Assembly (NCBI GenBank): GCA_034664425.1
Contig: JAXDHR010000099.1
Span: 1-18,870, forward strand
Origin: DATBDM01 sp034664425
GTDB taxonomy: Bacteria > Actinomycetota > Thermoleophilia > Solirubrobacterales > Solirubrobacteraceae
Length of the DNA: 18,870 nucleotides
Direction of reading: 5' to 3'
The notes beneath the pieces were generated by a model. That model saw only the letters and a list, made by a program, of their open reading frames with translations. It made no database searches and was not told the origin of the DNA. This document shows positions 14,818 to 18,870 of the stretch, in pieces. How positions within the stretch are numbered: the stretch's first letter is position 1; each line of letters opens with the position of its first letter. The position numbers were made by a program, and so were the translations under genes.

Positions 14818-15053
14818 CCGATCCGACCCGTCCCCCCGTCTCCGCGCGCCGCGTGGCGATCGGCTTCAAGTCCGGTGCGCAGGTGCTCTCCTTGCGCGTC
14901 TCAGACGATGTCCTCGGCCAGCTGCGGTCCGCGCTGCAGGCCGGTCGCGACGACTGGCTCGAGGTCGAGGCGACCGACGGCGCCGTGCTCGTCGACCTCG
15001 ACGAGGTCGCCTACCTGCGCGTCGAGTCCGGCGAGCACCGCGTCGGCTTCTAG
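14814..15053 (+). CDS. Small protein of unknown function (79 aa), coupled to mce
   Basis: The ATG overlaps the mce stop in an ATGA, strong evidence for a real, translationally coupled gene. After a polar, Pro-rich N-terminus (about 12 residues) comes a compact pattern suggesting a small alpha/beta domain. It has strand 'RVAIGF', strand 'VLSLRV', an amphipathic helix 'DDVLGQLRSALQAG', strand 'WLEVEA', strand 'AVLVDLDEVAYLRVE' and a closing 'HRVGF'. There are no Cys or His clusters, signal peptide or membrane span. It is rich in Asp, Glu and Val with the same codon style as its neighbours. I do not recognise the family. Position suggests a role tied to methylmalonyl-CoA epimerase, or simply cotranscription. 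Confidence 0.75.
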   Translation: MTDPTRPPVSARRVAIGFKSGAQVLSLRVSDDVLGQLRSALQAGRDDWLEVEATDGAVLVDLDEVAYLRVESGEHRVGF

Positions 15054-15066
15054 GGCTCGCCCCCGC

Positions 15067-15579
15067 GTGAACGTGCACGCGCTGCGACGCAGCGCCAACG
15101 CCGCCGATCTCGCCCTCTACCGCGCCATCCGCTCGCTGGCCCGCTCGACGGGCCGCACGCGCTGGATCCGGCGCTACTCGCGCCTGGGCGAGCACGGCGC
15201 GCTGTGGCTCGCGCTCGGGATCGGCGGAGCGGTCCTCGATCGCCGGCGGCGCCGGCGCTGGGTACGCGCCACCGCGACGGTGGGGGGTGCCTACGCGATC
15301 TCGACCTCGATCAAGCTGGCGATCGGCCGCGTGCGCCCGGTCGTCGAGGACCTGCCGCAGCTGATGGCCACGCCGACCGGGCTCTCGTTCCCGTCCTCGC
15401 ACGCGACCTCGTCGTTCGCCGCCGCGCGCGCCTACGGGTCGCTGCTGCCGGCCGCGCCGCTGTACGCCGCGGCGACCGCGATGGCGACCTCGCGTCTGTA
15501 CCTGGGCGTCCACTACCCGTCGGACGTCGCGGCGGGCGCGGCGCTCGGCACCGTCCTCGGGAGCCTCGCATGCCGATGA
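15067..15579 (+). CDS. PAP2-superfamily membrane phosphatase
   Basis: 170 aa from GTG 15067, 13 nt after the 79-aa gene. Upstream extension of the frame to 14875 would lie inside that gene. All three type-2 phosphatidic acid phosphatase motifs are present: KX6RP as Lys83...Arg90-Pro91 ('KLAIGRVRP'), 'PSSHATSS' with His112, and SRX5HX3D as Ser142-Arg143...His149...Asp153 ('SRLYLGVHYPSD'). Hydrophobic stretches at about 44-57, 68-82, 128-141 and 155-168 are likely membrane spans. The N-terminus is Arg-rich, and an unusual run of Arg at about 59-65 marks a cytoplasmic loop. Likely substrates are phosphatidic acid, undecaprenyl pyrophosphate or phospholipid head-group phosphates. It may balance the lipid kinase encoded 0.7 kb upstream on the other strand. 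Its 3' end overlaps ychF by 10 nt. Confidence 0.9.
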   Translation: MNVHALRRSANAADLALYRAIRSLARSTGRTRWIRRYSRLGEHGALWLALGIGGAVLDRRRRRRWVRATATVGGAYAISTSIKLAIGRVRPVVEDLPQLMATPTGLSFPSSHATSSFAAARAYGSLLPAAPLYAAATAMATSRLYLGVHYPSDVAAGAALGTVLGSLACR

Positions 15580-16664
15580 AGGTCGGGATCGTCGGCCTCC
15601 CGAACGCCGGCAAGTCCTCGCTGTTCAACGCGCTCTCCAGGGCGGGGGCGGAGGCGGCCAACTACCCGTTCACGACGATCGAGCCGAACGTCGCCGTGGT
15701 CGGCGTGCCCGACGAGCGCCTCGACGCGGTCGCCGAGACCGTCGGCGCCTCGAACGTCGTGCTCGACACGATCGAGTTCCACGACATCGCGGGCCTCGTC
15801 GCGGGCGCCCACAAGGGCGAGGGGCTCGGCAACAAGTTCCTGGCCAACATCCGCGAGACGGACGCGTTGTTGCATGTGGTGCGCGTCCACCACGACCCCA
15901 GCGTCATCCATCCCGAGGGCCGGGTCGACCCGGCGGCGGACATGGAGACGATCGAGACGGAGCTGATCTACGCGGATCTGGAGCAGGCGGAGCGCCGGCA
16001 CGCCCGCGTCGTCCGCGAGGCGCGCGGCGGCGACCGGGCGGCAGTCGCCGAGGAGGCGTGGCTGCGCCAGGTGATCGAGGCGCTGCAGGCCGGACGGCCC
16101 GCGCGGACGGTTCCCGTCCCCGACGACGCGCCGGACGCGCTGCGCAACCTCGGACCGCTGACCGGCAAGCCCGTCCTCTACGTCGCCAACGTGAGCGAGT
16201 CAGATCCACCCGGCGACGAGATCCCCGCCGTGGTCGCCGAGCACGCGGCCGCCGAGGGTGCCATGGCCGTCGCGGTGTCGTCGCGGATCGAGGCCGAGCT
16301 GTCCGAGCTCGACGCCGACGAGGCGGCGACGATGCGCGAGGAGCTGGGCGTGGGCGAGTCGGGCCTCGGACGGGTCGTGCGCGCCGCCTTCGGACTGCTC
16401 GACCTGATCACGTTCTTCACCGCCGGCGAGGCGAAGCCGGCGCAGTCCTGGCACCTGCGCCGCGGATCGACCGCGTGGCACGCCGCCGGCGCGATCCACT
16501 CGGACATCCAGAAGGGCTTCGTCCGGGCCGAGGTGATCGCGTGGGACGCACTGGTCGACGCGGGCGGCTACGCCCGGGCCCGCGAGCGCGGCACGCTGCG
16601 CCTCGAGGGTCGCGACTATTCGATGCGCGACGGCGACGTGATCACTGTCCGATTCACCCCCTGA
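15570..16664 (+). CDS. ychF: Redox-regulated OBG-type ATPase YchF
   Basis: 364 aa from ATG 15570 (ATG 15576, two codons later, is the alternative), essentially the canonical YchF length of about 363. It has the P-loop 'GLPNAGKSSLFNALS' (9-23), 'ANYPFTTIEPNVAVVGVPDERL', switch region 'FHDIAGLVAGAHKGEGLGNKFLANIRE' and 'VVRVHHDPSVIHPEGRVDP'. The G4 position reads 'NVSE' instead of NKxD, as expected for this ATP-preferring family. The C-terminal TGS-like domain has 'LLDLITFFTAGEAKPAQSW', 'AAGAIHSDIQKGFVRAEVIAWD' and 'YSMRDGDVITVRF'. YchF associates with ribosomes and modulates translation and oxidative-stress responses. It is last in the run mce, 79-aa protein, PAP2 phosphatase, ychF, and overlaps the phosphatase gene, so translation is probably coupled. 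Confidence 0.97.
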   Translation: MPMKVGIVGLPNAGKSSLFNALSRAGAEAANYPFTTIEPNVAVVGVPDERLDAVAETVGASNVVLDTIEFHDIAGLVAGAHKGEGLGNKFLANIRETDALLHVVRVHHDPSVIHPEGRVDPAADMETIETELIYADLEQAERRHARVVREARGGDRAAVAEEAWLRQVIEALQAGRPARTVPVPDDAPDALRNLGPLTGKPVLYVANVSESDPPGDEIPAVVAEHAAAEGAMAVAVSSRIEAELSELDADEAATMREELGVGESGLGRVVRAAFGLLDLITFFTAGEAKPAQSWHLRRGSTAWHAAGAIHSDIQKGFVRAEVIAWDALVDAGGYARARERGTLRLEGRDYSMRDGDVITVRFTP

Positions 16665-16682
16665 GCGGCCGCGGTCGGGAAG

Positions 16683-16688
16683 TAGCCT
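16683..16688 (+). promoter_or_regulatory. Putative -10 element of the SpoIIE-type phosphatase gene
   Basis: TAGCCT lies 9 nt before the GTG start at 16698 in the 33-bp gap after ychF. No Shine-Dalgarno is visible. A weak match, listed because it follows the same spacing as the other unit-heading genes in the window. Confidence 0.3.
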
Positions 16689-16697
16689 TCGGCGATC

Positions 16698-18383
16698 GTG
16701 AGCGGCCGCGAGCACCTACGGCGGGCGGACCTGCTCGCACGCCTGTGGCCGGTGGTCGATCCCGCGCTCGACGCGCTGCCGGCCGACGAGCTGCTCGCGC
16801 GCGCCGTCGGCGCCCTCCAACAGGCATTCGGCGCCGTCGCGGCCGCGGTCGTGCTGACGAGCGGGGAGCGCGTCGGCACGCCGGAGGGGGACCCCGCCTG
16901 GTCGCGAGGACCGCGGGTCGAGCTCCCGCTGCACGACGCGCGCGCGGAGGTCGGCCGGCTCGAGATCGCGGTGCCCGGCGGCCTCGCCGGCGAGGAGGAG
17001 CGCTTCGCGCTGCGGCTCGCGGCCGCGCGGCTCGGGCGCGCGCTCGCCCGCCGCCGCGCCGAGCGCGAGTCGGCGGGCGTCCACCAGCGGCTGCGCGCCG
17101 ACGCCCGCGCGGTCGAGCATCTCTACCGGATCGCGGGCGCGTTGATGGCCCAGCGGGAGCTCGAGGACGTCGTCCAGTACGTCACCGACGAGGCGACCGA
17201 GATCGTCGCCGCCCAGTTCGGTGCGTTCTTCTACAACGTGCTCGACGACGCGGGCGGCTCCTACATGCTCTACACCCTGTCGGGCGTGCCGCGCGAGGCG
17301 TTCTCGCGCTTCCCGATGCCGCGCAACACCGACGTGTTCGCGCCGACGTTCGCCGGCGAGGGCGTGGTCCGCTCCGACGACATCACGCGGGATCCCCGCT
17401 ACGGGCGCAACGCGCCGCGCCACGGGATGCCCGAGGGTCACCTGCCGGTCCGCTCCTACCTCGCCGTGCCCGTCAAGGCACGCGACGGGGAGGTGCTCGG
17501 CGGCCTCTTCTTCGGCCACAGCGCGGTCGGCGTCTTCGACGCCGAGGCGGAGCGGGTCGTCGTCGGGGTCGCGGCGCTCGCCGCGCTGGCGATCGAGAAC
17601 GCCCGCCTGCACGACACCGCGCAGCGGGAGCTGGCGGCGAGCCGGCGCGCCTACCTCGAGCGCGACACGGTCGCGCGCGTGCTGCAGGAGAGCCTGCTGC
17701 CCGCGAGTCTGCCGGCGGTCGAGGGGCTCGACGCCGCCGCCGCCTACGCACCTGGAAGCGCGGTGGTGGGCGGCGACTTCTACGACCTCTTCCCGGTCGG
17801 CGGCGGCGCCCACGTGGCGGCGATCGGCGACGTCGAGGGCAAGGACGCGCGCGCCGCCGCGCGCACGAGCGTCGTCCGTCACGCCGTGCGGCTCGCCGCG
17901 ACCCACGGCGCCGGGCCGGTGGAGGCGCTGCGGCTGGTCAACGGCGCGACGCTGCAGGATCGCGACGACGATGATCCGCGCTTCTCGACGCTGCTGCTCG
18001 CGCGCGTCGAGCGGCGGCCCGACGGCATCCAGCTGCAGATTGCCAGCGGCGGGCACCCGCCGGCGCTGATCCTGCGCCGCGACGGCGCGGTCGAGTCCGT
18101 CGACTGCCCGGGCACGCTGCTCGGCGTCGTCGAGGACCCGGTCTTCAGCGAGCGCACGGTCTCCTTGGAGCAGGGCGACGCGATCGTGCTCTACACCGAC
18201 GGGCTCACCGAAGCGCGCCGCGAGCGCGGCATCCTCGGCGACGCGCGCGTCAAGCAGCTCCTCGCCGGCCTCGCCGGTCAGGACGCGCAAGGAATCGCCG
18301 ACGGCCTCGAGGAGGCGTCGCTGGACTGGTCGCAGGGCCACCGCGCCGACGATCTCGCGCTGCTGGTCCTGCGCGCGCCCTAG
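16698..18383 (+). CDS. GAF-domain PP2C/SpoIIE-type protein serine phosphatase
   Basis: 561 aa from GTG 16698. The first 115 or so residues look like a shortened, divergent GAF fold ('ELLARAVGALQQAFGAVAAAVVL', 'LPLHDARAEVGRLEIAV'), followed by a charged helix (about 112-142). A canonical GAF domain runs from about 143 to 303 ('LYRIAGALMAQRELEDVVQYVTDEA', 'RSYLAVPVKARDGEVLGGLFFGH', 'ALAIENARLHD'). A helical linker leads into the SpoIIE-type PP2C domain (about 325-559). Metal-binding Asps are present: Asp360 in 'VGGDFYD', Asp378 in 'GDVEGKD', Asp501 in 'YTDGLTEA' and Asp551/552 in 'DDLALLVL'. The usual GDVSGKG reads GDVEGKD, an unusual variant. Such proteins (RsbU/RsbP-like) dephosphorylate anti-sigma-factor antagonists in response to a GAF ligand. 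No anti-sigma or antagonist gene is in the window. No membrane span, so cytosolic. Confidence 0.93.
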   Translation: MSGREHLRRADLLARLWPVVDPALDALPADELLARAVGALQQAFGAVAAAVVLTSGERVGTPEGDPAWSRGPRVELPLHDARAEVGRLEIAVPGGLAGEEERFALRLAAARLGRALARRRAERESAGVHQRLRADARAVEHLYRIAGALMAQRELEDVVQYVTDEATEIVAAQFGAFFYNVLDDAGGSYMLYTLSGVPREAFSRFPMPRNTDVFAPTFAGEGVVRSDDITRDPRYGRNAPRHGMPEGHLPVRSYLAVPVKARDGEVLGGLFFGHSAVGVFDAEAERVVVGVAALAALAIENARLHDTAQRELAASRRAYLERDTVARVLQESLLPASLPAVEGLDAAAAYAPGSAVVGGDFYDLFPVGGGAHVAAIGDVEGKDARAAARTSVVRHAVRLAATHGAGPVEALRLVNGATLQDRDDDDPRFSTLLLARVERRPDGIQLQIASGGHPPALILRRDGAVESVDCPGTLLGVVEDPVFSERTVSLEQGDAIVLYTDGLTEARRERGILGDARVKQLLAGLAGQDAQGIADGLEEASLDWSQGHRADDLALLVLRAP

Positions 18384-18412
18384 GCGCGGGACTCAGGCCC
18401 GGCGTCCCGCGC
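18384..18412 (+). terminator. Inverted repeat after the phosphatase gene, possible terminator
   Basis: GCGCGGGAC (18384-18392) pairs perfectly with GTCCCGCGC (18404-18412) around an 11-nt loop, starting one base after the stop codon. No T-tract follows. It separates the phosphatase from the next gene, whose start has its own -10-like sequence (TTAAGG, 18417-18422). Confidence 0.45.
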
Positions 18413-18428
18413 GCCGTTAAGGGCTGGG

Positions 18429-18800
18429 ATGGACGACCACGCCGTCACCGGTCCGATCGAGCCGCGGCTCGGTCGCTGGATGCTCGACCGCCTCGTGGCG
18501 ACCGCCGTGCGCTACGGGCACCCGTTCGCCGTCGTGCTTGCCCGCACTCCGGTGCCCGACGCGACCGCGGAGCGCTTCGCCGCAGTGCTGCGCGGCGCCG
18601 ATGCGATCGTGCGCTGGTCGGCCTACGAGCTGCTGCTGCTGCTTCCCGACACGCCGGAGACGGGCACCGCGCGGGCGCTCACCCGGCTCGGCGATGCCGC
18701 GCCCGAGGCCGAGCTGTCCGGCGTGACCTGGAACGGCGACCTAGCCAGCGACCTGCTCGAGCGTGCCGCGCGCGGCACGGGCAGCGTCAACCCCCGCTGA
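18429..18800 (+). CDS. Small protein resembling a degenerate GGDEF domain
   Basis: 123 aa from ATG 18429. The segment 'VLRGADAIVRWSAYELLLLLPDTPETGTARALTRL' (about 53-87 in pieces) follows the layout around a GGDEF signature: a '(S/A)D-x-(V/L)-x-R-(W/Y/L)' strand, the signature, 'LLLP-D-T', then an Ala-rich helix. The signature itself reads SAYEL (64-68) instead of GGDEF. The upstream part ('LDRLVATAVRYGHPFAVVLARTPVP') corresponds to the first strand of the fold but lacks the Asp-rich metal/substrate motif. Overall it is about 40-50 aa shorter than a GGDEF domain. It cannot make c-di-GMP; if the homology is right it could be a binding or scaffold remnant. It follows the SpoIIE-type phosphatase by 45 bp in the same orientation. 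Homology is inferred from one motif region only. Confidence 0.6.
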   Translation: MDDHAVTGPIEPRLGRWMLDRLVATAVRYGHPFAVVLARTPVPDATAERFAAVLRGADAIVRWSAYELLLLLPDTPETGTARALTRLGDAAPEAELSGVTWNGDLASDLLERAARGTGSVNPR

Positions 18801-18870
18801 AGCCCTCGAGGCGGTCCGCCAGCCGGCGCATCCCGAGCGCGCGGGCGGCCTCCGCGCCGCCGGCGCCGTC
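18787..18870 (-). CDS. C-terminal end of an unidentified minus-strand protein (runs off right edge)
   Basis: The last 27 codons of a minus-strand frame end in TGA at 18787, and 26 of the 27 end in G or C. The visible tail reads '...AARALGMRRLADRLEGFSGG'. This resembles the amphipathic C-terminal helices of many enzymes but is not diagnostic. Its 3' end overlaps the convergent gene's last 14 nt. The family cannot be assigned. Confidence 0.5.
   Translation of the reverse strand, partial: DGAGGAEAARALGMRRLADRLEGFSGG

Overview
This is a dense, very GC-rich bacterial window with strong G/C preference at third codon positions, frequent GTG and TTG starts, tiny intergenic gaps and 1-10 nt stop/start overlaps. 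The style and protein families (MpaB/DUF2236, KGSADH, SpoIIE-type phosphatase, a compact FtsH, methylmalonyl-CoA epimerase) suggest a high-GC actinobacterium, possibly Thermoleophilia/Solirubrobacterales. That lineage is an inference, because the window holds no rRNA or other phylogenetic marker. I see no mobile element, CRISPR array, tRNA or rRNA.

Layout. (1) 1-972: the start of a Cys-rich minus-strand gene cut by the window edge, a divergent MpaB-family (DUF2236) protein, and a perfect 16-bp inverted repeat between convergent genes. (2) 972-6323: an apparently complete trans-4-hydroxy-L-proline catabolic cluster. A KGSA dehydrogenase on the minus strand diverges over 38 bp from a plus-strand operon of a GntR/FCD regulator, a DapA-family deaminase, a 4-hydroxyproline 2-epimerase and a FAD-dependent D-hydroxyproline dehydrogenase. 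Together they would convert hydroxyproline to alpha-ketoglutarate. (3) 6355-9132, minus strand: rarA followed with no gap by an aldehyde-dehydrogenase-fold protein that has lost its catalytic Cys and other core residues. (4) 9173-13515, plus strand: an M20 peptidase overlapping a DUF1385 (YqhQ-like) protein, then an FtsH-like protease with a single predicted membrane segment, then a compact PhzF-family protein. (5) 13527-16664: a diacylglycerol-kinase-fold lipid kinase on the minus strand, divergent from methylmalonyl-CoA epimerase, an unrecognised 79-aa protein, a PAP2 phosphatase and ychF. (6) 16698-18870: a GAF/SpoIIE-type PP2C phosphatase, a small protein resembling a degenerate GGDEF domain, and the 3' end of a minus-strand gene.

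A recurring regulatory theme is a TAnnnT hexamer placed 6-9 nt before the start codon of genes that head transcription units, usually without a Shine-Dalgarno. This is the geometry of leaderless transcripts. The two TTG starts inside operons have clear Shine-Dalgarno sequences instead. Several divergent pairs share compact or overlapping -10 elements. The least explained items are the catalytically dead ALDH-fold protein coupled to rarA, the single-span FtsH, the degenerate GGDEF protein after the phosphatase, and the 79-aa partner of methylmalonyl-CoA epimerase.
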